From NCBI GenBank assembly GCA_005881175.1, contig VBEN01000111.1, forward strand, positions 1-44,754: a stretch of DNA of 44,754 nt. Direction: 5' to 3'. The notes under the pieces were generated by a model, which had not been told where the DNA came from, did no database searches, and saw only the letters and a program-made list of their open reading frames with translations. Position numbers and translations under genes: made by a program. This document shows positions 26,336-33,320 of this stretch, one piece after another (within the stretch, counting starts at the first letter, position 1; the number at the start of each line of letters is the position of its first letter). The DNA is from Chloroflexota bacterium (GTDB taxonomy: Bacteria > Chloroflexota > Dormibacteria > CF-121).

Positions 26336-26597
26336 CTTCTCTCGTGGTACCACCCGACTTTACCGACCTCTTGCAAGGCCGGCCTCTTCGAGTCCGCAGC
26401 GTGAGCGCCTGAAGACTCCAGCCCGATCACGGAGGCCATCCGGCTCGGCCTACTTGGGATTGCTCCGGTTCGACCTGCGGCTCCGAGGCCTTTTTCGGCG
26501 GTGCCCTGGACCCTCCTTCTCAGCTGCCAGAGGTTCTCTGTTGTCCCAGCGTCCGCGTACTCGCCCTCATCGACGCCTTTACGTATGTACTTGTTGG
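26300..26597 (-). ncRNA. T-box riboswitch leader, lysine specifier
   Basis: This leader of about 300 nt precedes lysS. In transcript order: stem I start GATGAGGGCGAGTACGCG (26571-26554) with the GAGTA S-turn; AGAGA and CTGAGAAGGAGG distal bulge/loop motifs (26539-26510); the 3' side of stem I with the specifier region CCGAAAAAGGCC (A-run 26495-26491), readable as AAA or AAG (Lys) in either plausible register; then the T-box sequence AAGTCGGGTGGTACCACG (26360-26343), which matches the consensus at 16 of 18 positions; then the terminator. Uncharged tRNA-Lys would favour antitermination and switch on lysS-lysJ. A GAA (Glu) register is less likely but not excluded. Confidence 0.93.
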
Positions 26598-26615
26598 CGG
26601 GAACGATACCCGCCA
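26595..26615. repeat. Inverted repeat flanking the lysS -10 box
   Basis: TGGCGGG and CCCGCCA (7-bp perfect arms) frame a 7-nt centre that contains the TATCGT -10 element. Placement suggests a repressor operator; with no U-tract it is a poor terminator for argX. Confidence 0.5.
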
Positions 26616-26631
26616 GCGCCGTCCATGTCAA
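26603..26631 (-). promoter_or_regulatory. lysS operon promoter
   Basis: Minus-strand TTGACA (26631-26626), 17-bp spacer, TATCGT (26608-26603). Perfect -35 and 4/6 -10. It overlaps the argX stop codon and predicts a start near 26596, just upstream of the T-box leader, so the lysine operon is transcribed independently of argX. Confidence 0.75.
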
Positions 26632-27476
26632 GCCACCGCTCGCGTAGCCCCGACCTGCTGGACGTAATCGATCACCAGGTCGGCAACCGGCAGGCCGGTC
26701 GCGGTCATGAAGCCGTGGAACTCCGGTGTGTAGTTGAGCTCGTTGACGAGCAGTCCCCGATCGTGCTCCAGCAGGTCCACCGAGAGGAAGCCGCCACCGA
26801 CCGCCGACGCAGCCTTGCGGCAGAGTTGATCGATTTCCGGCGTGACCGCACAGGCAGAGGCCTGCCCGGTCCGGGCCGTGTTCGTGATCCAGTGATCCGA
26901 TCGGCGGTAAATCGCACCGATCGTTCGATCGCCAACCACGATGGCGCGGATGTCCCGCTCGGGTTTGTTGACGTACTCCTGGATATAGAAAATCCCATGC
27001 TGGTAGGAGCCGAGCGTCTCCTTGTGCTCCAGCACCGCCTCGGCGGCGTCGCGGTCGTTGATCTTCGCCAGCAGCCGGCCCCATGAACCAACCATCGGCT
27101 TGAGGACCACCGGATATCCCATCTTTTCGATGGCATCGAGGGCGGCCGCGCGAGTAAACGTGACGACCGTCTTTGGAATCGGGAGGCCGGCGCGCGACAG
27201 GGCGGCCGTCGTCAGGATCTTGTCGCCGCAGATGCGGGCGACTCGGCCGCGGTTAACCGAGGGGATCCCGGCCGCGTTCAAGAGCGTCAGCGCGTAGAGC
27301 GATCGGCCGTGGTGGATCGAGCGGTCGAGCACCACGTCGTCGTGCGGCATGGAGTCACCGATCGCAAACTGGACCCGATCTTCGTCGAGCCGCTCGAAAG
27401 GGATGTTTCGGCGGCGGAGTGCCTCGAACAGCGCCTTCTCCTCCACCCGCACGCGGGAACACAGGATGCCGATCAT
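26628..27476 (-). CDS. argX: LysX-type ATP-grasp ligase (copy 2, probable ArgX)
   Basis: This 282-residue paralogue of LysX retains the start [19 protein letters not shown], the [16 protein letters not shown] grasp motif, [10 protein letters not shown] and the metal site [10 protein letters not shown]. The C-terminal substrate region differs from copy 1 ([16 protein letters not shown] versus [16 protein letters not shown]), pointing to a different substrate. It diverges from argG1 across putative ArgR boxes, so I infer that it loads glutamate onto LysW for arginine. The ATG at 27476 has no Shine-Dalgarno. Sequence alone does not settle substrate. Confidence 0.82.
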   Translation of the reverse strand: MIGILCSRVRVEEKALFEALRRRNIPFERLDEDRVQFAIGDSMPHDDVVLDRSIHHGRSLYALTLLNAAGIPSVNRGRVARICGDKILTTAALSRAGLPIPKTVVTFTRAAALDAIEKMGYPVVLKPMVGSWGRLLAKINDRDAAEAVLEHKETLGSYQHGIFYIQEYVNKPERDIRAIVVGDRTIGAIYRRSDHWITNTARTGQASACAVTPEIDQLCRKAASAVGGGFLSVDLLEHDRGLLVNELNYTPEFHGFMTATGLPVADLVIDYVQQVGATRAVA

Positions 27477-27480
27477 CTGG

Positions 27481-27518
27481 CTTGCGTAATCATACAGATA
27501 CCCGTATACTTATGCGAA
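27481..27518. promoter_or_regulatory. Tandem ARG-box-like operators
   Basis: Two imperfect palindromes match the ARG-box pattern TGnnT-4-ATnCA: TGCGTAATCATACA (27483-27496) and CGTATACTTATGCG (27503-27516). Centres are 20 bp apart, as in paired ArgR boxes. They cover the -35/-10 region of argG1 and sit just upstream of argX; ArgR is encoded two genes downstream. Confidence 0.65.
27482..27510 (+). promoter_or_regulatory. argG1 operon promoter
   Basis: TTGCGT (27482-27487), 17-bp spacer, TATACT (27505-27510), giving a start near 27517 and a leader of about 26 nt. A strong AGGAGGCTGACGC ribosome site precedes ATG 27543. On the minus strand TATGAT (27494-27489) could be the -10 of argX. Confidence 0.7.
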
Positions 27519-27542
27519 CTACTCGAGGCAGGAGGCTGACGC

Positions 27543-28787
27543 ATGCTGGCATTGAAGAGCAAGTTACTGGAGAAGATCGACGCCACGCCGGTGAAGGCGG
27601 CGAAGAAGGTGGCACTGGCGTATTCCGGCGGTTTGGACTCATCCCTGTGCGCGGTGCTCGCCAAGGAGAAATACCAGGTCGAGGATCTCTTTCCCATCAC
27701 CGTCGATGTTGGCCAGGGGCAGGACGAGATGGAGGCCGCCATCCAGAAGGCCAGCGTGCTGGGGATCACGCCGATCGTCGTCGACGCGAAGGAGGAGTTT
27801 GCCAACCTCTGGTTGAGCAAGGCGATCCAGGCGAACTCGAACTACGAGGGCTATCCGGTGTCGACCTCGATGACGCGCCAGCTGATCGCCTCCAAGATCG
27901 CTTCCCTGGCGCTCAAGCTCGGCTGCGACGCCATCATGGAAGGCAGCAGCGGCAAGGGTAACGATCAGTACCGGATGCACAACGTCTTCAAGCTGTTCGC
28001 GCCGCAGCTCGCCGTGCTCGTCCCAGTCCGCGACTTCGACCTGACGCGGGGCGAGGAGGAAGAACTGTCGAAGGAGCTTGGCATCCCGATCACCGAAGTG
28101 ATGCAGGGTGGCGACGACAAGACGATGTGGTGCCGAAGCCTGGCCTCCGGTGCGATCGGTCTCAATCAGCCCATCCCGGAAAACGCCTGGCTCTGGTGGA
28201 AGCCGCCGGCTAAGGTGAAATCGAGCCCAACCAGGGTGTCGGTCACCTTCGAGCACGGGGTGCCGGTTGCCCTCGACGGGAAGGAACTGCCGCTCCCCGA
28301 GATCGTGTCGAAGCTCAACGTGATCGCCGGCAGCCATGGCATCGGCAAGATCGACATCTTCGAGGACGGCATCATGGGACTGAAGTCGCGGGAGCTTTAT
28401 GAGGCGCCGGCCGCGGCCGTGTTGCTCAGCCTGCACCACGACCTGGAGCAGTTCTGCCTGACGAAGGAAGAGCTGGAGTTCAAGTCGCTGGTCGACCACA
28501 AGTGGGGTCACCTCGTCTATCACGGCGCCTGGTTCAGTCCGCTGAAGGAGGCGCTCGACGCTTTCATCCAGACCACGCAGGCCCATGTCAACGGGACCGA
28601 GACCGCGGTCCTGTTCCACGGCACGATCGACCTGGAGTCGCGGCACAGCGATCACTCGCTGTTCTTCCCGGAGATCCGCGGCCTCCAGAGCAGGAGCTTC
28701 AATCAGCAGTTGTGCGGGCCGGCGGCGCAGATCGCCGGACTGCCGTGGGAGGTACTGGCCAAGCGGATGTCGAAGGTCGCGCACTGA
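27543..28787 (+). CDS. argG: Argininosuccinate synthase, divergent paralogue 1
   Basis: This 414-residue protein would condense citrulline and aspartate with ATP. The PP-loop ALAYSGGLDSS (25-34) and EGSSGKGNDQYR nucleotide/citrulline motif are present, as are GLKSRELYEAPAA and a C-terminal SRSFNQQLCGP. It has about 20 extra N-terminal residues and only moderate likeness to canonical ArgG; the downstream paralogue is the more standard one. It leads the argG1-argH-argR-argG2 run and is preceded by an ArgR-controlled promoter, so an arginine role is likely, but specialised activity cannot be excluded. Confidence 0.85.
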   Translation: MLALKSKLLEKIDATPVKAAKKVALAYSGGLDSSLCAVLAKEKYQVEDLFPITVDVGQGQDEMEAAIQKASVLGITPIVVDAKEEFANLWLSKAIQANSNYEGYPVSTSMTRQLIASKIASLALKLGCDAIMEGSSGKGNDQYRMHNVFKLFAPQLAVLVPVRDFDLTRGEEEELSKELGIPITEVMQGGDDKTMWCRSLASGAIGLNQPIPENAWLWWKPPAKVKSSPTRVSVTFEHGVPVALDGKELPLPEIVSKLNVIAGSHGIGKIDIFEDGIMGLKSRELYEAPAAAVLLSLHHDLEQFCLTKEELEFKSLVDHKWGHLVYHGAWFSPLKEALDAFIQTTQAHVNGTETAVLFHGTIDLESRHSDHSLFFPEIRGLQSRSFNQQLCGPAAQIAGLPWEVLAKRMSKVAH

Positions 28788-30184
28788 GCGATCAACCCTG
28801 GGGCGGGCGGTTTGGCGAGGAACCGGATCCACTGATCGACCGCTTCACGCGCTCACTGGCGGTCGACAGCCGGCTCCTCCGAGAGGACATCGCCGGCAGC
28901 CGCGCCTACGCGAAGGCGCTTGTGGGTGCCGGGGTATTAACCGGCGACGAACAGCGACGGATCGACCAGGCATTACGGGAGATCGAGGCCGAACTCCATA
29001 CCGAGTCCACAGATCCCCCTCCCCCCTTGTGGGGGAGGGCCGGGGTGGGGGGTTTGATTCCCGAAGACATCCACATGGCTGTGGAGCATCGGCTTCGCGA
29101 AAAGCTCGGTCCGCTGGGTGGCAAGCTGCATACCGGCCGCAGCCGCAACGACCAGGTGGCCGTTGACCTTCGGCTCTACGTCAAGACCGCCGGCGTTCAA
29201 TTACTCGAGGCGATTTCGATGCTCGAGGCGACGCTGATCGTGCGGGCCGAAGAGCACCTCGACACGGTGATGCCCGGCTATACCCATACCCAGCGGGCGC
29301 AGCCGGTGCTACTCGCGCATCACTTGCTTGCCTACGTCGAGATGCTTCGGCGAGACCACGGCCGGGTCCGAGATGCGCTGAACCGCGCCGATGTCTCGCC
29401 CCTGGGTGCGGGAGCGCTCGCCGGCAGTGGTTTTCCAATCGATCGCGCCGCCCTGGCCGAAGAGCTCGGTTTCGCGATGGCGGCTGCGAATTCCCTGGAT
29501 GCTGTCGGCGATCGGGACTTCGTGCTGGAACTGATGGCCGCCTGCAGCATGGCGATGGTCCACCTGTCCCGTCTGTGCGGCGAGATCGTCCTGTGGACGA
29601 GCGCCGAGTTCGCGTTCGCCAGCTTGCCCGACGCGCTGGCGAGCGGGAGCTCGATGATGCCCAACAAGAAGAATCCGTGCGCCGCTGAGCTGGTTCGCGC
29701 CAAGAGTGGCCGGGTGGCCGGTGACCTCGTCAACCTGTTGATGGTCCTCAAGGGGCTGCCCCTCGCCTACAACCGCGACCTGCAGGAAGATAAGGAAGCC
29801 CTTTTCGACGCCGTCGACACGACCCTCTCATGCCTGCAGGTGACGGCCCGGCTGGTGGCGGGCCTGCGGTTCGATCGGGAGGCGATGCGATCGGCGGCGC
29901 TTGCCGGGTACACGCTCGCGACCGAGGTTGCCGATTACCTCTCGCGTAAGGGGATGCCGTTTCGAGACGCCCATCGCGTCGTCGGCCAGCTCGTGGCCAA
30001 AGCCATCGAGTCGCATCGCCAGATCGAGGATTTCAGTCTCGCCGAGCTGCAGCAGTTCTCGAGCTTGTTTGCTGCGGACGTCTCCGATCACCTGACCCTG
30101 GAAGGAGCGCTGAAATCACGCGACGTCATCGGCGGGACAGCGCCGGCGCGGGTAAAGGAGGCGCTCGCCCGTGTCAAAGCGTAA
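28784..30184 (+). CDS. argH: Argininosuccinate lyase, probable CTG start, repeat insertion
   Basis: This fumarase-superfamily enzyme, 466 residues, splits argininosuccinate into arginine and fumarate. The family N-terminus SDQPWGGRFGEEPDPLIDRF begins right after CTG 28784, which overlaps the argG1 stop as CTGA; there is no ATG/GTG/TTG close by in frame, so CTG is the best start. Catalytic motifs GYTHTQRAQPV, the signature SGSSMMPNKKNP and TGRSRNDQV are intact. A palindromic repeat adds DPPPPLWGRAGVGG before PEDIHMAVEHRL, near the substrate-binding N-domain, with the frame preserved. Confidence 0.93.
   Translation: MSDQPWGGRFGEEPDPLIDRFTRSLAVDSRLLREDIAGSRAYAKALVGAGVLTGDEQRRIDQALREIEAELHTESTDPPPPLWGRAGVGGLIPEDIHMAVEHRLREKLGPLGGKLHTGRSRNDQVAVDLRLYVKTAGVQLLEAISMLEATLIVRAEEHLDTVMPGYTHTQRAQPVLLAHHLLAYVEMLRRDHGRVRDALNRADVSPLGAGALAGSGFPIDRAALAEELGFAMAAANSLDAVGDRDFVLELMAACSMAMVHLSRLCGEIVLWTSAEFAFASLPDALASGSSMMPNKKNPCAAELVRAKSGRVAGDLVNLLMVLKGLPLAYNRDLQEDKEALFDAVDTTLSCLQVTARLVAGLRFDREAMRSAALAGYTLATEVADYLSRKGMPFRDAHRVVGQLVAKAIESHRQIEDFSLAELQQFSSLFAADVSDHLTLEGALKSRDVIGGTAPARVKEALARVKA
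29014..29052 (+). repeat. Palindromic G/C-strand repeat, copy D
   Basis: CCCCCTCCCCCCTT, GTGGGGGAGGG, CCGGGGTGGGGGG. It is the longest palindromic core of the five: the CCCTCCCCC and GGGGGAGGG arms pair. Read in frame in argH as DPPPPLWGRAGVGG. Confidence 0.8.
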
Positions 30185-30653
30185 GCGGCAGGAGGCGATC
30201 CTTTCGATCATCAACAAACATCAAGTTGCCACGCAGGAAGAACTGGTCGACCGCCTGCAGCGCGCTGGCATCATCACGACCCAAGCCACCGTCTCGCGAG
30301 ACGTCGCTGAGCTCGGTTTGATCCGCGTTGCCGGACCTGAAGGGCACTACATCAAACCCGAAGACGGCCTGGGCGCCGCATCGACCGCCGGGCGCGAGGA
30401 GCGTCTGCGCCGGCTGCTTCGCGACCTGCCGCTGACCGTCCGGCGCGGTCAGGGAATCGCAGTCCTCACCACCACGCCGGGATCCGCGAATCCGCTCGCC
30501 TCGGCGATCGACGGCGCCGCCTGGCCCGAGGTGCTCGGGACGGTGGCGGGCGACGACACCATCTTCGTCGCGCTCGCGCTGCAACCACGCGCCTATGGTG
30601 GCCTGGCGCAGCGCCTGGCGCACCTGGGCGCCTATGTCCAGCCGGAAGATTGA
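30171..30653 (+). CDS. argR: Arginine repressor ArgR
   Basis: This 160-residue hexameric regulator has an N-terminal winged helix with QEAILSIINKHQVATQEELV and the recognition region TTQATVSRDVAELGLIRV. The C-terminal arginine-binding/oligomerisation domain includes GTVAGDDTIFVAL (GTIAGDDT in relatives). GTG 30171 overlaps argH by 14 nt. It presumably binds the ARG-box pair upstream of argG1 and argX, closing a feedback loop. Confidence 0.94.
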   Translation: MSKRKRQEAILSIINKHQVATQEELVDRLQRAGIITTQATVSRDVAELGLIRVAGPEGHYIKPEDGLGAASTAGREERLRRLLRDLPLTVRRGQGIAVLTTTPGSANPLASAIDGAAWPEVLGTVAGDDTIFVALALQPRAYGGLAQRLAHLGAYVQPED

Positions 30654-31978
30654 TGCCGGAGAAGATCGTCCTCGCCTATTCCGGCGGCCTTGATACGACC
30701 GTCGCGGTACGCTGGCTGACCGAGAGTCGAGGCTTTGACGTGATTGCCTTGACGGTTGATCTCGGCAGTCAGCCGGATCTCGCCGCGATTCGAAACCGAG
30801 CCATGGTGTCCGGCGCCGCCCAGGCCTACGTGCTCGACGCCCGGCGACCGTTCATCGAGCGCTTCTGCTGGCCGGCCCTGCGGGCGGGGGCGCTCTACGG
30901 GCAGTACCCGCTGGCCACCGCGCTTGGCCGGCCGTTGATCGCGCAACTGCTGGTCGAGGTGGCGATCCGTGAAGGGGCGAGCTGGGTTGCCCACGGCTCC
31001 ACCGGCAAGGGCAACGACCAGGTCCGTTTCGACGTCGCGGTCGGGGCGCTGGCCCCGCATCTCAAGGTGCTGGCGCCACTTCGGGATGGGATGTCGATGA
31101 CCCGGGAGCAGGAGATCGGGTACGCGCGTGCCCACGGATTGCCCATTGAGGTCAAGCCGCAATCGCCGTACAGTATTGATGAGAACCTGTGGGGGCGCTC
31201 CATCGAAGCTGGGGTCCTGGAGGATGCTCTCCTCAAACCCCCCGAGGACGCATTTCTCTGGACGTCGTCGGTGGACGCCGCCCCCGCCAGCGCCGCCCTC
31301 ATCGAGCTCGTCTTCGAGCGGGGCGTCCCAACAGCGATGGATGGGCGAGCTATCGCTGGCCCGGCCCTGGTGGCGCAGCTCAATAAGCTGGGCGGACTGC
31401 ATGGAGTCGGCCGGATCGACATGATCGAAGATCGCTTCGTTGGGATCAAGTCGCGCGAGGTCTACGAAGCACCGGCCGCCGTCATCCTGCACGCCGCGCA
31501 TCGCGCCCTCGAGGAGCTCGTCCTCGACGGCGAGGTGGCACGTTTCAAGACTTCGGCCGGGCAGGAATACGCGCGCCTCGTGTATCAGGGCAAGTGGTTT
31601 ACCGCCCACCGTCGTGACCTCGACGCCTACGTGATGAGCACCCAGCAGGCCGTGACCGGCCGGGTCCGGATCGAGCTCCACAAAGGGAATGTCCGGGTCG
31701 TGGGCCGGTCATCCCCCTACTCCTTGTATCAGCCGGCGCTGGCCACGTATTCGGCCGGCGATCAGTTCGATCACCAGGCGGCGGTCGGATTCATCACGCT
31801 CGTCGGGTTGCCGGTTCGCACCCAGGCCAGGGTGCAGGGCAGTGCCGCGACCGAGCCGCTACTTGAAGACGATCGCCATGTTGTTGAAGTCGGCCCAGGA
31901 GCGTTCGAAGGCGGCCTTGCTGAACCAGTACTGGCTCCCGCTGTGCCAGGGGTCGTTGACGCGGACCTGGGTCGCTGA
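30653..31978 (+). CDS. argG: Argininosuccinate synthase, canonical-type paralogue 2
   Basis: This is the standard short-type ArgG: KIVLAYSGGLDTTVAV PP-loop, DLGSQPDL, YPLATALGRPLIA, HGSTGKGNDQVRF, SIDENLWGRSIE and KSREVYEAPAA. ATG 30653 shares one base with the argR stop. Homology ends near residue 396 (FITLVGLPVRTQA); the frame then runs on about 45 residues to 31978, because the usual stop is absent, overlapping the convergent C39-like gene by 120 bp in antisense. It is the second ArgG in one operon. Confidence 0.9.
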   Translation: MPEKIVLAYSGGLDTTVAVRWLTESRGFDVIALTVDLGSQPDLAAIRNRAMVSGAAQAYVLDARRPFIERFCWPALRAGALYGQYPLATALGRPLIAQLLVEVAIREGASWVAHGSTGKGNDQVRFDVAVGALAPHLKVLAPLRDGMSMTREQEIGYARAHGLPIEVKPQSPYSIDENLWGRSIEAGVLEDALLKPPEDAFLWTSSVDAAPASAALIELVFERGVPTAMDGRAIAGPALVAQLNKLGGLHGVGRIDMIEDRFVGIKSREVYEAPAAVILHAAHRALEELVLDGEVARFKTSAGQEYARLVYQGKWFTAHRRDLDAYVMSTQQAVTGRVRIELHKGNVRVVGRSSPYSLYQPALATYSAGDQFDHQAAVGFITLVGLPVRTQARVQGSAATEPLLEDDRHVVEVGPGAFEGGLAEPVLAPAVPGVVDADLGR

Positions 31979-32689
31979 CACGCCGCTCAGCGTAACGACG
32001 TGCTCGATCAGCGAGTAGCGTATCGGCGTACCGTCCCAGGCAGTCCAGGTGCCCACATACGGCCGATCCCATCCCGTTTCGGTCCAGGCCATGACCGGAT
32101 GCCCGGCCGCGACCTCGGCGTAAATCCGCGCCGGCGTCCAGCCGTTGGCTGCCCCTTCACCGCCCTCGGCGTTGGGTACTCCGTGCGACTGCGCGACGGC
32201 GACCAGAGGCGGATAGTAGATGCCGTAACCGGTTGGCACCAGGTCGGCGCCGTCAATGTTGCCGACGAAATTCTTGTAGGGGTTTCCCCACTGCTTCACC
32301 GTCTTGTGCCCGTTGACGATCGGCCCCATGACCGGTGCGCGGGTATCGGGTGGGGGCTGCATCGCGATCAGCTGGTTCTGTGTGTAGGTGTGTCCCATGG
32401 CCGCTAACGCCATCTGGAGCGCAGCCGTTTCGCAATCCAGGTTGCGCAGCTGCTTGTAGACCGGAACAGTGAACGTGACCGTCCCGCTCGGCGTCACGAC
32501 AGGAGTTGGCGTTGGACTCGGCGTGGGCGTGGGCGTGGGTGTTGGTGGCGGGTTCCCGATCACGAATAGCGGCGACGGCGAGGGCCGCACGGCCGTGGCT
32601 GCCCGATACGTCGGCGACGCCAGAACGGCGACTGCGCCGGCGACCAGCGCGACGATCGTCAGCAACAAGGGAATGGTCGTACGCCTCAT
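31859..32689 (-). CDS. Secreted C39-like cysteine peptidase domain protein
   Basis: This 276-residue exported protein has a signal or anchor (RRTTIPLLLTIVALVAGAVAVLA), then a Pro/Thr repeat linker (about 48-64, PTPTPTPTP), then a Peptidase_C39_2-like domain: LDCETAALQMAL with candidate nucleophile Cys86, IEHVVTLSGV with the His, and VNDPW with Asn/Asp. C39_2 proteins are papain-fold, often of unknown substrate. It ends the ABC/two-component operon, 25 nt after the response regulator, and its 3' end is overlapped in antisense by argG2. Confidence 0.82.
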   Translation of the reverse strand: MRRTTIPLLLTIVALVAGAVAVLASPTYRAATAVRPSPSPLFVIGNPPPTPTPTPTPSPTPTPVVTPSGTVTFTVPVYKQLRNLDCETAALQMALAAMGHTYTQNQLIAMQPPPDTRAPVMGPIVNGHKTVKQWGNPYKNFVGNIDGADLVPTGYGIYYPPLVAVAQSHGVPNAEGGEGAANGWTPARIYAEVAAGHPVMAWTETGWDRPYVGTWTAWDGTPIRYSLIEHVVTLSGVSATQVRVNDPWHSGSQYWFSKAAFERSWADFNNMAIVFK

Positions 32690-32714
32690 GCAGTCTGCGG
32701 ATTGTAGCGGACTT

Positions 32715-33320
32715 TTAGAGCCACCCTTGCTCTTCCGCGACGCGCGCCGCCTCGGTGCGGTTGCTTACTTCGAGCTTCTGAATTGCCGAGGACAGATAGT
32801 TGCGGACGGTGCCCTCGGACAGGAAGAGGGTTTTCGCGATCTCCGCGATGCTGGCTCCGCCCTGGCTGGCGACCAGCACCTCGCGCTCGCGTTCGGAGAG
32901 CGGGCTGATCCCAGCGCTCAACGTGGCGGCCGCCAATCCGGGATCGACGACGCGCTCGCCCGCCATCGTGCGTCGGATCGCGAGCGCCAGCTCATGGGCC
33001 GGCGCGTCCTTCAACATGAAGCCGGACGCGCCGTTCTCCATGGCACGACGCAGGAACCCGGGCCGGCCGAAGGTGGTCAGGATGAGGGTTTTGCAGGATG
33101 GCAATTCCCTGCGAAGCTGGCCGGCCGCGGTGATTCCGTCGCCACCCGGCATTTCGATGTCGAGGAGGGCCACGTCGGGGTTCGTCTGCGAAGCTAGGGG
33201 AAGGATTTGGTCGGCCCGGTCGGTCTCCGCCACGACCTCAATGTCACCCTCCATCGCGAGCAAGGCCTTGAGCGCGCCCCTGACCATGCTTTGATCCTCC
33301 GCGATCAAGACACGAATCAC
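32715..33320 (-). CDS. NarL/LuxR-family response regulator
   Basis: This 201-residue regulator has a receiver domain with phospho-acceptor Asp54 (ALLDIEMPGGDG), AEDQ acidic pocket, T/S and Lys switch residues (ILTTFG, FMLKDAPA), and a C-terminal LuxR HTH (ISPLSEREREVLVASQGGASIAEIAKTL, GTVRNYLSS). The GTG start overlaps the kinase stop as GTGA. It probably controls the adjacent ABC exporter operon. Confidence 0.94.
   Translation of the reverse strand: MIRVLIAEDQSMVRGALKALLAMEGDIEVVAETDRADQILPLASQTNPDVALLDIEMPGGDGITAAGQLRRELPSCKTLILTTFGRPGFLRRAMENGASGFMLKDAPAHELALAIRRTMAGERVVDPGLAAATLSAGISPLSEREREVLVASQGGASIAEIAKTLFLSEGTVRNYLSSAIQKLEVSNRTEAARVAEEQGWL

Noticed and set aside
25162-27084. A 640-residue lysS protein with long N-terminal extension
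   Set aside because: The extra part is the T-box leader and out-of-frame argX sequence; the real start has a ribosome site and the STLREGEQ motif right after it.
32505-32560. GT-rich tandem repeat as a phase-variation microsatellite
   Set aside because: It is an imperfect run encoding the Pro/Thr linker of the C39-like protein; no sign of frameshifting or unit uniformity.
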